From an uncultured Lachnobacterium sp. (GTDB lineage Bacteria > Bacillota > Clostridia > Lachnospirales > Lachnospiraceae), in the NCBI GenBank assembly GCA_900543445.1, contig UQRC01000008.1, forward strand, positions 1 to 64,000: 64,000 bases of DNA, read 5' to 3'. The translations under genes were made by a program, and so were the position numbers. Below the pieces are notes generated by a model. It did no database searches and was not told where the DNA came from. It saw nothing but the letters and a program-made list of their open reading frames with translations. This document shows, piece by piece, positions 36,720-45,405 of this stretch (the first letter of the stretch is position 1; every line of letters starts with the position of its first letter).

Positions 36720-37493
36720 ATGCGTAAAATCATTAAGCCCTGTGGCTTTCATTGTATTAAAGTAAATCATCTGGGTGTGCAGTTCAACGATCAGGTTGTA
36801 CTTGAGGATGTGAATCTGCATATTCACTGCGGTTCCTTAAACGCAGTCATCGGTAAGAATGGTGCGGGCAAATCGACATTGATCCGTGCGATGCTGGACA
36901 ATGTGTCACACACCGGAGAAATCGAGTTTCGCGACACGAAGGACGGCAGGATGCAGAAGCTGAAGATCGGCTATGTGCCGCAGTCTGTCAATATCGAGAA
37001 AAACACGCCGGTCAGTGTGTATGATCTGCTGGCAAGCTACGAGTCGCGCTATCCGGTTTTTCTGCCGAAGAGCAGGAAAGTATATGAGAAAATAAAAGAG
37101 AGCTTACGCATTTTCGAGGCGGAGGATCTGATCGACAAGCAGGTATGTAACCTCTCCGGGGGACAGCTGCAGAGAGTGCTTCTGTCGCTTGCAATCATGG
37201 ATGAGCCAAATCTGCTCCTGCTGGATGAGCCGGTGTCAGGAATCGATCAGAATGGTATGGAACTTTTCTACAAAACGATGACCTATCTGAAGGAACATTA
37301 TGATCTGGCAATCATTCTGATCTCCCATGATCTGGACTATGTTGCAAAATATGCGGATCATGTTGTACTTCTGGATAAGACGGTCTTAAAGCAGGGATCC
37401 GCAAAGGAAGTGTTCTCGAGTCCGGAATTTGAGAGCGTCTTTTCTGTGGCAAACGAAGAAAAATGGATCAAGGAGGATGACAAAAATGATTAA
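36720..37493 (+). CDS. znuC: Zinc/manganese ABC importer, ATPase
   Basis: The protein has Walker A GKNGAGKST, the Q loop region YVPQSVNI, signature LSGGQLQRV, Walker B LLLLDEPVSGID and an H loop LISHDLDYV, all typical of metal importer ATPases. About 257 residues. I chose ATG 36720, with AAGGAAG upstream, over an in-frame ATG at 36678 that adds a basic tail without a ribosome site. It overlaps the permease gene by 8 nt. Confidence 0.93.
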   Translation: MRKIIKPCGFHCIKVNHLGVQFNDQVVLEDVNLHIHCGSLNAVIGKNGAGKSTLIRAMLDNVSHTGEIEFRDTKDGRMQKLKIGYVPQSVNIEKNTPVSVYDLLASYESRYPVFLPKSRKVYEKIKESLRIFEAEDLIDKQVCNLSGGQLQRVLLSLAIMDEPNLLLLDEPVSGIDQNGMELFYKTMTYLKEHYDLAIILISHDLDYVAKYADHVVLLDKTVLKQGSAKEVFSSPEFESVFSVANEEKWIKEDDKND

Positions 37494-38295
37494 CTGGTTA
37501 TCCTGGCTGGATTTTGGATTTATGAGGAACGCGCTGATCGCAATCCTCATCATCACACCGCTTTTCGGACTGATGGGAACGATGATCGTCAATAAGAAGA
37601 TGGCGTATTTCTCGGATGCATTAGGGCATTCGGCACTCACCGGAATCGCTGTGGGCGTAGTGTGCGGAGTTGCGGATACGAATCTTTCGATGGTCATTTT
37701 TGCAATTATTTTTGCGCTGCTGTTAAACCAGATTGGTAAGGCAAATATGGCATCTGCCGATACGATCATCTCTGTGTTTTCGTCCTGTTCGGTGGCAATC
37801 GGACTTGCAATCCTTTCAAGAGGCGGTAATTTCAGCAAATACTCAAGCCTCCTGGTCGGAGATGTGCTTAGCATCACAAAGAAGGAAATCGTATTTCTCG
37901 CAATCATCTTTGTTGTGACGATTATATTCTGGTTATGTTGCTTTAACTGGCTGAATGCAAGCTGTATTCACCGGGCGCTGGCGGCGAGCAAGCGGATTCC
38001 GGTGCGGCTCATGGATAATTTATTTGCGGTGCTGGTCGCTTTGATCGTAACATTGTCAATTAAGTGGGTTGGTATCCTGATTATCAATGCGCTTTTGATC
38101 CTTCCGGCAGCAGCAAGCCGGAATCTGTCGGAGAACATGAGGGAATATCATTTCTTTTCGGTGGTGTTCTCACTCTTTTCCGGCGTACTGGGACTGATCC
38201 TGTCGTATTACACGAATGTGGCGACGGGACCGATGATCGTCATTATCGCATCGATCATCTATTTCAGCACCTATCTGTATGGGCGAAAGAAATAA
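37486..38295 (+). CDS. znuB: Zinc/manganese ABC importer, permease
   Basis: This ABC-3 family permease of about 269 residues has seven to eight membrane segments. The family pattern is seen in MAYFSDALGHSALTGIAVG near residues 42-60 and in KWVGILIINALLILPAAASRN near 190-210. ATG 37486 follows AAGGAGGATGACAAAA; an ATG nine bases earlier lies too near the ribosome site. It overlaps znuC by 8 nt and is followed after 18 nt by a symporter gene, with no terminator between. Confidence 0.93.
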   Translation: MINWLSWLDFGFMRNALIAILIITPLFGLMGTMIVNKKMAYFSDALGHSALTGIAVGVVCGVADTNLSMVIFAIIFALLLNQIGKANMASADTIISVFSSCSVAIGLAILSRGGNFSKYSSLLVGDVLSITKKEIVFLAIIFVVTIIFWLCCFNWLNASCIHRALAASKRIPVRLMDNLFAVLVALIVTLSIKWVGILIINALLILPAAASRNLSENMREYHFFSVVFSLFSGVLGLILSYYTNVATGPMIVIIASIIYFSTYLYGRKK

Positions 38296-38313
38296 ATAGG
38301 AGGAAATACGACC

Positions 38314-39711
38314 ATGCTATCCATGATCGAGAAAGTCAACAATGTAGTCAACAACTTTATATGGGGCGTTCCGGCGATGATCTGTATCATCGGTGTCGGA
38401 CTGTTCCTGAGCTTTCGGACTCACTTTATCCAGATCTGCAAATTCGGTTATGCGATGAAGGTGACATTTGTCCGTATGTTCAAGAAACGTGAGGCATCGG
38501 ACGGAGCACTTACGCCGTTTCAGGCAGTGTGTACCGCTTTGGCGGCAACGGTTGGAACCGGAAATGTCGCAGGCGTTGCCGGTGCGATTGCAATCGGTGG
38601 TCCGGGCGCGGTATTCTGGATGTGGATCTCTGCACTTCTTGGAATGTGTACGAAGTTCTCAGAAGTTGTGCTTGCGGTGCATTTTCGTGAGACAAATGCG
38701 GACGGCGAGCTTGTCGGCGGTCCGATGTACTACATTAAGAATGGTCTTAAAAAGCATTGGCACTGGTTGGCCTATCTGTTCTCCCTGTTTGGTGTGTTGA
38801 CCGTGTTTGGAACCGGTAATGCAACACAGGTCAACACGATCACGACGGCAATTGATTCTGCTTTATACAATTACAACCTGCTTCCGGAAAGCTTTGCGCC
38901 AACGTTCAATCTGATCCTCGGAATCATTTTGGCAGCGTTGATCGCTTTAATCCTGATCGGTGGAATCAAGCGTATCGGACAGGTTACGGAGAAGCTTGTG
39001 CCTTTTATGGCAGTCATCTATATTCTTCTTGCAATCGGTGTGGTTGTGATCAACTTCAAGTCGATTCCAACCGTCTTTGGTGCAATCTTTGAGGGCGCAT
39101 TCAACCCGTCTGCAGTGACCGGAGGCGCAGTAGGAAGCTTCTTCATGAGTATGAAAAAAGGCGTATCGCGTGGTATCTTCTCAAACGAGGCAGGACTTGG
39201 TACCGGTTCGATCGCGCATGCCTGTGCGGATACGAGAAAGCCGGTAAAGCAGGGCTTTTTCGGGATTTTTGAGGTGTTTGTGGATACGATCGTAATCTGT
39301 ACACTGACAGCGCTTGTCATTCTGTGCAGCGGCGTGCCGGTTGGATACGGCGATGCGGCAGGTGCGGAGCTTACCATCAGCGGATTTACTGCAGTATATG
39401 GCGGATGGGTTTCCATTTTCACTGCTGTTGCGATGTGCTGCTTTGCTTTTTCCACAATTATCGGCTGGGGACTTTATGGAACAAGATGTATTGAGTTCCT
39501 GCTCGGATCACGTGCGAATAAGCCGTTCATGGTTGCATATGCATTGGTTGCGATCGTCGGTGCGACGATGAATCTCGGTCTGATGTGGAGCATCGCGGAG
39601 ACCTTCAACGGACTGATGGTAATTCCGAACCTGATCGCGGTATTCCTGTTGTCCGGCGTGGTTGTAAAGCTGGTGAAAGAATATTTTGCCGGGGAAGGCA
39701 GCGAAGGATAA
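38314..39711 (+). CDS. Sodium:alanine (amino acid) symporter, AGCS family
   Basis: This 465-residue membrane protein has about eleven membrane segments. AGCS hallmarks are the segment PFQAVCTALAATVGTGNVAG near residues 68-87 and the later RGIFSNEAGLGTGSIAHA. The family takes up alanine or glycine with Na+ or H+. The start has AGGAGGAAA upstream. It follows znuB by 18 nt, so it is probably in the same transcript, although no functional link to metal uptake is obvious. A stem-loop follows the gene and overlaps the next promoter. Confidence 0.94.
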   Translation: MLSMIEKVNNVVNNFIWGVPAMICIIGVGLFLSFRTHFIQICKFGYAMKVTFVRMFKKREASDGALTPFQAVCTALAATVGTGNVAGVAGAIAIGGPGAVFWMWISALLGMCTKFSEVVLAVHFRETNADGELVGGPMYYIKNGLKKHWHWLAYLFSLFGVLTVFGTGNATQVNTITTAIDSALYNYNLLPESFAPTFNLILGIILAALIALILIGGIKRIGQVTEKLVPFMAVIYILLAIGVVVINFKSIPTVFGAIFEGAFNPSAVTGGAVGSFFMSMKKGVSRGIFSNEAGLGTGSIAHACADTRKPVKQGFFGIFEVFVDTIVICTLTALVILCSGVPVGYGDAAGAELTISGFTAVYGGWVSIFTAVAMCCFAFSTIIGWGLYGTRCIEFLLGSRANKPFMVAYALVAIVGATMNLGLMWSIAETFNGLMVIPNLIAVFLLSGVVVKLVKEYFAGEGSEG

Positions 39712-39746
39712 GCGTGTTTTGCTTTTACATGAGGTAATTTTTCATT

Positions 39747-39774
39747 AAGTGCATCGGGTTTGACCGGTGCACTT
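39747..39774 (+). terminator. Stem-loop after the symporter gene
   Basis: AAGTGCATCGG and CCGGTGCACTT pair over 11 positions with one T-G pair around a 6-nt loop. The tail ATATATGG is not a true U-run. The right arm contains the -35 box of the ispE promoter. Confidence 0.65.
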
Positions 39775-39788
39775 ATATATGGTATAAT
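39760..39788 (+). promoter_or_regulatory. Promoter of ispE
   Basis: TTGACC (39760-39765), a 17-nt spacer and TATAAT (39783-39788), 30 nt before the ispE start. The -35 box is part of the preceding stem-loop. Confidence 0.75.
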
Positions 39789-39818
39789 TGTTGTATACAA
39801 AATACAGAGGGATAATAC

Positions 39819-40694
39819 ATGGATGAGATAACACTGAAAGCATTGGCCAAGATTAATCTTGGACTGGATGTGATACGCAGAAGAGAAGATGGCTATCATG
39901 AGGTAAGCATGGTGATGCAGACGATTCATCTGTATGATCGGCTGGAGATCGCTAAGAGTCATGAGCCTGGAATTCATATACGATCGAATCTGAATTTCCT
40001 GCCGGTAAATGAGAATAATCTTGTCTATAAAGCAGGTAAGCTTCTGATGGATGAGTTTGGCATTACGGATGGCGTGGATGTGAATCTTGAGAAGCGCATT
40101 CCGGTGGCAGCCGGTATGGCGGGGGGAAGCACAGATGCGGCATCGATGCTTTACGGAATGAACCGGATTTTTGATCTTGGATTGTCACGCAGACAGCTGA
40201 TGGAGCGTGGGGTACAGATCGGGGCGGATGTGCCGTATTGTATTATGCGCGGTACTGCTTTGGCCCAGGGAATCGGAGAGAAACTTTCCCAGCTTCCGCC
40301 GATGGTCAAGTGTCCGGTACTGATCGCGAAACCATCGGTCTCGGTTTCGACCAAGTTCGTGTATCAGAATCTGAAGCTGGATGAGAATACCAATCACCCG
40401 GATATCGATGCGTTAATCTCTGCAATTAAGAAGAAGGATTTCCCGGAAATCTGCACAAAGATGGGCAATGTCCTTGAGAGTGTGACGATTCCGAATTATC
40501 CGGTGATCGCTGAGATCAAGGAGAAGATGATGGAGGCCGGTGCGGCACATGCGATGATGAGCGGAAGCGGTCCGACGGTGTTCGGTCTGTTTGAGGATGA
40601 GGAGACGGCGCAGCGTGCGCGTGATGTCATGAAAGCGTCCGGACTGGCGCGGCAGGTATACCTGACATCAATCTATAATAACAGACGGAAATAG
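39819..40694 (+). CDS. ispE: 4-diphosphocytidyl-2-C-methyl-D-erythritol kinase
   Basis: This is a GHMP kinase of the non-mevalonate isoprenoid pathway. Features are the N-terminal ALAKINLGLDVIRRREDGYHE, the ATP-binding PVAAGMAGGSTDAASML near residues 92-108, and the C-terminal MMSGSGPTVFGLF. The length of 291 residues is typical. AGAGGGA lies before ATG. It is followed closely by a GntR regulator gene, an arrangement I believe is common in Lachnospiraceae; the regulator's target is unknown. Confidence 0.96.
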   Translation: MDEITLKALAKINLGLDVIRRREDGYHEVSMVMQTIHLYDRLEIAKSHEPGIHIRSNLNFLPVNENNLVYKAGKLLMDEFGITDGVDVNLEKRIPVAAGMAGGSTDAASMLYGMNRIFDLGLSRRQLMERGVQIGADVPYCIMRGTALAQGIGEKLSQLPPMVKCPVLIAKPSVSVSTKFVYQNLKLDENTNHPDIDALISAIKKKDFPEICTKMGNVLESVTIPNYPVIAEIKEKMMEAGAAHAMMSGSGPTVFGLFEDEETAQRARDVMKASGLARQVYLTSIYNNRRK

Positions 40695-40754
40695 AACCAT
40701 GATGTATCATCTGGTTCGTGTAGAAGAATGGAAACAGAATGGGAGAAGATATCG

Positions 40755-41429
40755 ATGACCGATGATTTGACATTAAATATGAATGCATATTTACCACTTA
40801 GAGATGTGGTGTTCAACACACTTCGCGAGGCGATTCTAAAAGGGGATCTGAAGCCCGGCGAGCGTCTGATGGAATTGCAGCTTGCCTCGAAGCTTGGGGT
40901 AAGCCGTACGCCGATCCGTGAGGCCATCCGTATGCTTGAGCAGGAGGGGCTTGCCGTTACAATGCCGCGCAAGGGAGCAGAAGTTGCGAAGATGACGCTC
41001 AAGGATATGGAGGATGTGTTGGAGATCCGTGAGGCTTTGGATGAATTGGCGGTGCGCATCGCCTGCGAGAAGATTACGGACGAGCAGTTGAAGCGCCTGA
41101 TGGATGCGAAGGATCTGTTTGAGACGAGCACAAGAACCGGTGATGTGAAGAAGATTGCGGAAGCGGATGTCAGTTTTCATGATGTCATCTATGAGGCAAC
41201 CGGTAATCCGAAGCTTGAGACACTGCTTAACAATCTGCGTGAGCAGGTGTACCGGTACCGTGTGGAGTATATCAAGGATCCGATGAACTATCCGGTGCTG
41301 ATCAGGGAGCATGAAGCGATTCTTCTGGCACTTAAGGAGCGCAATGTGAAGAAGGCGGAGAGTGCGATGCATGAGCATGTTGCCAATCAGGCTGCGGCGG
41401 TCAAGAATGTGATCCAGCAGCAGGAGTAA
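40755..41429 (+). CDS. GntR family regulator, FadR (FCD) type
   Basis: The protein has an N-terminal winged helix (LREAILKGDLKPGERL, then LGVSRTPIREAIRML) and a C-terminal all-helical FCD ligand-binding domain (EIREALDELAVRIAC to the end), which in this family often binds an organic acid through a metal ion. About 224 residues. I chose ATG 40755, with GGGAG upstream; an in-frame ATG at 40728 adds nine residues. Its ligand and targets are unknown. It is probably transcribed with ispE and is followed by a strong terminator. Confidence 0.92.
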   Translation: MTDDLTLNMNAYLPLRDVVFNTLREAILKGDLKPGERLMELQLASKLGVSRTPIREAIRMLEQEGLAVTMPRKGAEVAKMTLKDMEDVLEIREALDELAVRIACEKITDEQLKRLMDAKDLFETSTRTGDVKKIAEADVSFHDVIYEATGNPKLETLLNNLREQVYRYRVEYIKDPMNYPVLIREHEAILLALKERNVKKAESAMHEHVANQAAAVKNVIQQQE

Positions 41430-41459
41430 ATGTATATATTTGTAAATAATGAACATCCT

Positions 41460-41492
41460 AAGGGATGAACGTGTGAGCGTTCATCCCTTTTT
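41460..41492 (+). terminator. Terminator after the GntR gene
   Basis: A perfect 12-bp stem AAGGGATGAACG / CGTTCATCCCTT with a TGTGAG loop, followed by TTTT. Confidence 0.9.
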
Positions 41493-41561
41493 GTGTTGGG
41501 GATGAGGACAACATCACATATACGAAAAAGCAAAATAATAGTGCATGAGGAAAAATTCAGC

Positions 41562-43091
41562 ATGAACGAAAAAAAGACGAAAATATCGGTAAATATAGAT
41601 GAAAACATCGCACAATATAAGAAAATCTTCGCAGACTGCGCGGACATCAAGATGCGCCCGATGTGGCTTGGCGCAGAACATGGCACACTGTGTTTTCTTG
41701 CATACATTGAGGTTGCGGTAAGCAACACACTTCTTGAGAATACAGCACTTGGAAGACTGCTCGCAGCGCTTGAGAAGATTCCGGAAGATCAGATGCGTCA
41801 GGTGTTGGATACGAATGCGCTTGGCATTGTGGATGCGACACCGTATGAATATGTGGAGGATGCAGCAGCCGGCATGCTGACCGGAGATGCGATTCTGTTC
41901 GTAGATGGATATGATAAGGCGTTAAAGATTGCCGACAAAGGCTATCCGGGGATGGATGTGCAGGAACCGGATTCCGAGAAAGTCATCCGTGGCTCAAAGG
42001 AAGGATTTACCGATTCTGTGAAGACCAATACCGCACTCATTCGCAAACGTGTCCGGTCCACAAGAGTCAAGGTGCAGGAAATCAACTGTGGCATCCGTTC
42101 CCACACAGCGATCGATCTTGTCTATATGGAAGATCTTGCCTACCCATCCGTGATCGAGGAAGTAAAAAGGCGCCTTGCGGATTACGAGATCGACGGAATT
42201 ATGGACAGCGGTATTGTGGAGCAGCTTGCGGAAGAAAAGTGGTATTCCCCTTTCCCGCAGTTTCAGACCACGCAGAGACCGGATCGTGCGGCGATTGCGG
42301 TCATGGAGGGACGCGTGGTGCTTCTGTCCGACAACTCACCGGTTGCTCTGATCCTGCCGACAGATCTCAATTCCTTCTTAAAGACAAGTGATGATTATTA
42401 CAATCGTTTTGAGGTTGCGACCTTTGCAAGAATTCTGCGTTATATGGCAGCATTTTTCTCGATGACATTGCCGGGGCTTTATCTGGCTGTCACGAATTTT
42501 CATACGCAGATTCTTCCGACACCGCTTTTGCTTTCCTTCTGGGAGGCGCGGATCGGGGTGCCTTTTCCGGCGGCGCTTGAGGTAATTCTGATGGAGTTAT
42601 CGTTTGAACTTCTGCGGGAGGCGGGCGTGCGTCTACCGGGCGCGATGGGGAATACGATTGGCATTGTCGGTGGCCTGATCATTGGTCAGGCGGCAGTGGA
42701 TGCAAATCTGGTCAGTCCGATCGTCGTGATCGTTGTGGCGTTTACCGCACTCTGTTCGTTTTCCATTCCGAATGAGGAGTTTGCCTTTTCGTTCCGGATA
42801 TTGAAATTTTATATGATCCTCATGTCTGCGTGGCTTGGATTCTTCGGATTCCTGCTTGGATTACTTACAGTGCTAATCCATCTCTCAAGACTGCGAAGCT
42901 TCGGAATTCCGTATCTGATGCCTTTTACCGGGGCGGATCTGAATGGGTATGAGGATATGCGTGATACGATCTGGCGGGCACCGCTTCGCATGATGACAAG
43001 CAGACCCATTTACGCAAGACGCGGTGAGCGGGTGCGGCTACAAAAAAAGACACAGAGTATGATGCACCCAAGTAATCATAGAATTAGATGA
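41562..43091 (+). CDS. Spore germination protein, GerA family A subunit
   Basis: This is the receptor A subunit in the inner spore membrane. The N-terminal half is a soluble domain (about 1-280, containing RVKVQEINCGIRSHTAIDLV) and the C-terminal half has five to six membrane segments with the GRVVLLSDNSPVALILP stretch before them. It has 509 residues, the normal size. GAGGAAAA lies 7-11 nt before ATG 41562. With the following GerB-like and GerC-like genes it forms a germinant receptor operon, expected to be expressed in the forespore. The germinant is unknown. Confidence 0.93.
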   Translation: MNEKKTKISVNIDENIAQYKKIFADCADIKMRPMWLGAEHGTLCFLAYIEVAVSNTLLENTALGRLLAALEKIPEDQMRQVLDTNALGIVDATPYEYVEDAAAGMLTGDAILFVDGYDKALKIADKGYPGMDVQEPDSEKVIRGSKEGFTDSVKTNTALIRKRVRSTRVKVQEINCGIRSHTAIDLVYMEDLAYPSVIEEVKRRLADYEIDGIMDSGIVEQLAEEKWYSPFPQFQTTQRPDRAAIAVMEGRVVLLSDNSPVALILPTDLNSFLKTSDDYYNRFEVATFARILRYMAAFFSMTLPGLYLAVTNFHTQILPTPLLLSFWEARIGVPFPAALEVILMELSFELLREAGVRLPGAMGNTIGIVGGLIIGQAAVDANLVSPIVVIVVAFTALCSFSIPNEEFAFSFRILKFYMILMSAWLGFFGFLLGLLTVLIHLSRLRSFGIPYLMPFTGADLNGYEDMRDTIWRAPLRMMTSRPIYARRGERVRLQKKTQSMMHPSNHRIR

Positions 43092-43174
43092 TTGTGAAAC
43101 GATTGCCACGGAGCTCGCCGACCGGAATCGCCACAATCGCCTGATAACAGAATTATAAAAAGGAGTGGAATGCA

Positions 43175-44338
43175 ATGTTTTCAAATAATAATCGGATATC
43201 GACAAGACAGGTGTTCCGCTTATTCGTGTTTGATTTTATCGGAATGAGTACGCTCGTTCTTCCGGCGAAGCTTGCGGGGACTTCCGGCTGCGATGGCGTC
43301 TTTGCAATCGTTGCAGGAGGTCTGTTTGCAAGCCTGTATCTGTGGTATCTTGCGTGGATCATGAACAGGATGGACAGCGATCTGATTGCCTATGTACGAC
43401 AGTCTCTGCCGCGGTGGGGCGCGCTTGTGATGCTTTGTTTCTTTGCAGCGTATTGCATTCTTGAGGCTTCCTACAGTGCGTATATTTTTGCGGATGTCAT
43501 GAAAAAAGGCCTGGTCGGCGGCGAATCTTATACGTTGCTTCTCTTGTTGATTCTTGCGGTGGCGGCGTATGCGATCCAGTCAGGAATCGAGAGCCGGGCG
43601 AGGGTGTATGAGAGCTTGTTCTGGGTATTGTTTGTGCCACTTTTTCTGCTTCTTTGGATTGCGGCGAGCGATGTAAATACGGTTTATCTGCATTCCTTTT
43701 TTACAACCCCGGTGTCTGAGGTGGCAGGGGAAGGTCTGCTTGTGTTTGAGTATCTGATGCCAATGTTCCTCGTCTTATTTTTCCCTGCATATGTGAGGAA
43801 AGACGCACAGAAAAAAATGGTGGCGGCAGTGTATCGGGCGCTTTGGGTGGCAGTCATTGTCTTTGCCTTATTTGATCTGATTCTGCTCGGCAGCTTCGGA
43901 GAACGGGCGATGGCTAAGATGCGCTATCCTGCGCTCACCCTGATGAGTAACATTCATTTGCGGGGCAGCTTTCTAAAGCGGCTGGATGCGTTTCTGCTTG
44001 CGATATGGTTTTTCACGCTTTTTGCACTCATCAATGTATTTTTGTTTTATGCGAAGCAGCTGATTGCAGCGATTGGCGGAGAATTTACAGGACATGGAAA
44101 TGCAGAACGTCAAGGCGATGGTCTGAAAATACAGAAAGAAAAAAATGCAAAAGTATGGTCAACGATCATTGCTTTCCTGCTGGTGTTTGTTGTGGCGGAG
44201 GGCTTCTGTTATGGATCGTTTGCGGAGTGGTTCGAAGGTTATATGACATATGTTGCGATACCGCTTCTGATCCTGCTTCCGCTTATAATCGTCGTGTGGG
44301 GAAAGTATAGAAAAACAGGAAATCGTTCCTTACAATAG
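43175..44338 (+). CDS. Spore germination protein, GerB-type permease
   Basis: This 387-residue integral membrane protein has about ten membrane segments and belongs to the amino acid/polyamine-type spore permease family (GerB). It probably holds the germinant binding site of the receptor. The opening ISTRQVFRLFVFDFIGMSTL and the following LPAKLAG segment fit the family. Length is slightly above usual GerB, with a charged loop near 310-325. AAAAAGGAGTGG precedes ATG. It is the middle gene of the receptor operon. Confidence 0.9.
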   Translation: MFSNNNRISTRQVFRLFVFDFIGMSTLVLPAKLAGTSGCDGVFAIVAGGLFASLYLWYLAWIMNRMDSDLIAYVRQSLPRWGALVMLCFFAAYCILEASYSAYIFADVMKKGLVGGESYTLLLLLILAVAAYAIQSGIESRARVYESLFWVLFVPLFLLLWIAASDVNTVYLHSFFTTPVSEVAGEGLLVFEYLMPMFLVLFFPAYVRKDAQKKMVAAVYRALWVAVIVFALFDLILLGSFGERAMAKMRYPALTLMSNIHLRGSFLKRLDAFLLAIWFFTLFALINVFLFYAKQLIAAIGGEFTGHGNAERQGDGLKIQKEKNAKVWSTIIAFLLVFVVAEGFCYGSFAEWFEGYMTYVAIPLLILLPLIIVVWGKYRKTGNRSLQ

Positions 44339-44380
44339 AAGAACGTTAGTAGGAAATCGTGTGTTTTGGAAGGAGAATTT

Positions 44381-45112
44381 GTGACAGGGATGGATGGTAG
44401 TACGAACAGGAGCGCTTGGAAGCAAACGAAAGCTGGTAAAAAGAATACAATGGGAAAATGGCATTGCTTTCAAACCATATTGCAGAAAAGCGTAAGTGTG
44501 ATCGGCTGTATCGGCATATTATGCTGTCTGTGTGCCTGCGGTGCAACGGAACTCGAAGATCGCTGCTTTCCGATGATGGCGATCGCGGACGTGCAGGAAG
44601 AGCGTATCCGATTTGCCTATGGCTTCCCGGAACTGAGCCAGAAGGATAACACAGATATGGAAGAGGCGAATGTCGGGGTGCCGCTCACGGAAGGCGGAAA
44701 TTTTGCAGAAGCGCTGACTGCTTATGAGAAGAAACTCAGCAACCTTGCAGACTGTAATCATATGAAAGTGTTTGTGATCGGTGAATCTCTGCTTCAAGAC
44801 AGAGCGCGATTGGGCGAGACTCTGGATTACCTGCGGGAGAACGAGGTATTCCCACGAAACAGTTATGTCTGTGTGACGGGAGATATTGAGGCTTTGCTCG
44901 GACTGGCGGATTCGCTGCCAGAGGATGAAGGAAGCTATCTTGAAACCTTTCTGCAGCACCATGAGCCGGATCATGAAATCGAGCTGACCAATCTCGGGAC
45001 ACTCCTCGACGAACAGATCAATAAGCGGCTGGATCTCGAACTGCCTTATATTTCAGTGGAAAATGACACGATTGCTTGGACTCGGAATGTGGGGATTTCT
45101 TTTGCCAGGTAG
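44381..45112 (+). CDS. Shortened GerC-type spore germination lipoprotein
   Basis: The position after GerA and GerB genes and the lipobox (LCCLCAC, lipidated Cys about residue 53) identify the receptor C subunit. The N-terminal domain of GerC is present (RCFPMMAIADVQEERIRFAYGF to TLLDEQINKRLDLELPYI). At 243 residues the protein lacks most or all of the usual C-terminal domain of about 170 residues. The start is GTG 44381 with AAGGAG upstream. Five nt after the stop a 52-bp tandem repeat array begins, so the 3' end of the gene may have been lost by rearrangement there. Whether it still functions is unknown. Confidence 0.8.
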   Translation: MTGMDGSTNRSAWKQTKAGKKNTMGKWHCFQTILQKSVSVIGCIGILCCLCACGATELEDRCFPMMAIADVQEERIRFAYGFPELSQKDNTDMEEANVGVPLTEGGNFAEALTAYEKKLSNLADCNHMKVFVIGESLLQDRARLGETLDYLRENEVFPRNSYVCVTGDIEALLGLADSLPEDEGSYLETFLQHHEPDHEIELTNLGTLLDEQINKRLDLELPYISVENDTIAWTRNVGISFAR

Positions 45113-45117
45113 TGTGT

Positions 45118-45330
45118 GGGGCGAAAGAGAGGAAAAGAGAAGAAAAAAGCCCCGGAATGATGAGAAAACGGGGCGAAAAAGCGGAAAAAGAAAGGAAATA
45201 GCCCCGGCACGAGAAAGAAGTGGGGCGAAAAAGCGGAAAAAAGAAGGAAAAAGCCCCAGAGTGAGAAAGAAGCGGGGCAAAAAAGCGGAAAAAGAAAGGA
45301 AATAGCCCCGACACGAGAAAGAAGCGGGGT
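45118..45330 (+). repeat. 52-bp tandem repeat array with hairpins
   Basis: The block GGGGC recurs at 45118, 45170, 45222, 45274 and 45326 (final copy GGGGT), exactly 52 bp apart. Each period consists of a purine-rich 31-mer (GGGGCGAAAAAGCGGAAAAA and so on) and a 21-mer beginning GCCCC, so each GCCCC can pair with the next GGGGC across a 16-nt loop. Copies differ at several positions. The plus strand is strongly purine-rich. Read on the minus strand every unit is a stem followed by a pyrimidine tract, resembling serial terminators. ORFs through it on both strands are low-complexity artefacts. Confidence 0.9.
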
Positions 45331-45405
45331 ATAGAAAAACAAAATGAATAAGTTGCGCCCCGCGGGACATCCTTATGATAAAAGAATGATTGCGGAGGGC
45401 GAAGG

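Noticed and set aside
45063..45305. Lys/Glu-rich frame on the plus strand and Phe/Leu-rich frames on the minus strand in 45018-45623
   Set aside because: All are translations of the 52-bp tandem repeat array; they have no ribosome site and no family resemblance.
45118..45330. Possible CRISPR array
   Set aside because: The units are directly adjacent with no unique spacers, the period is 52 bp throughout and no cas genes are near.
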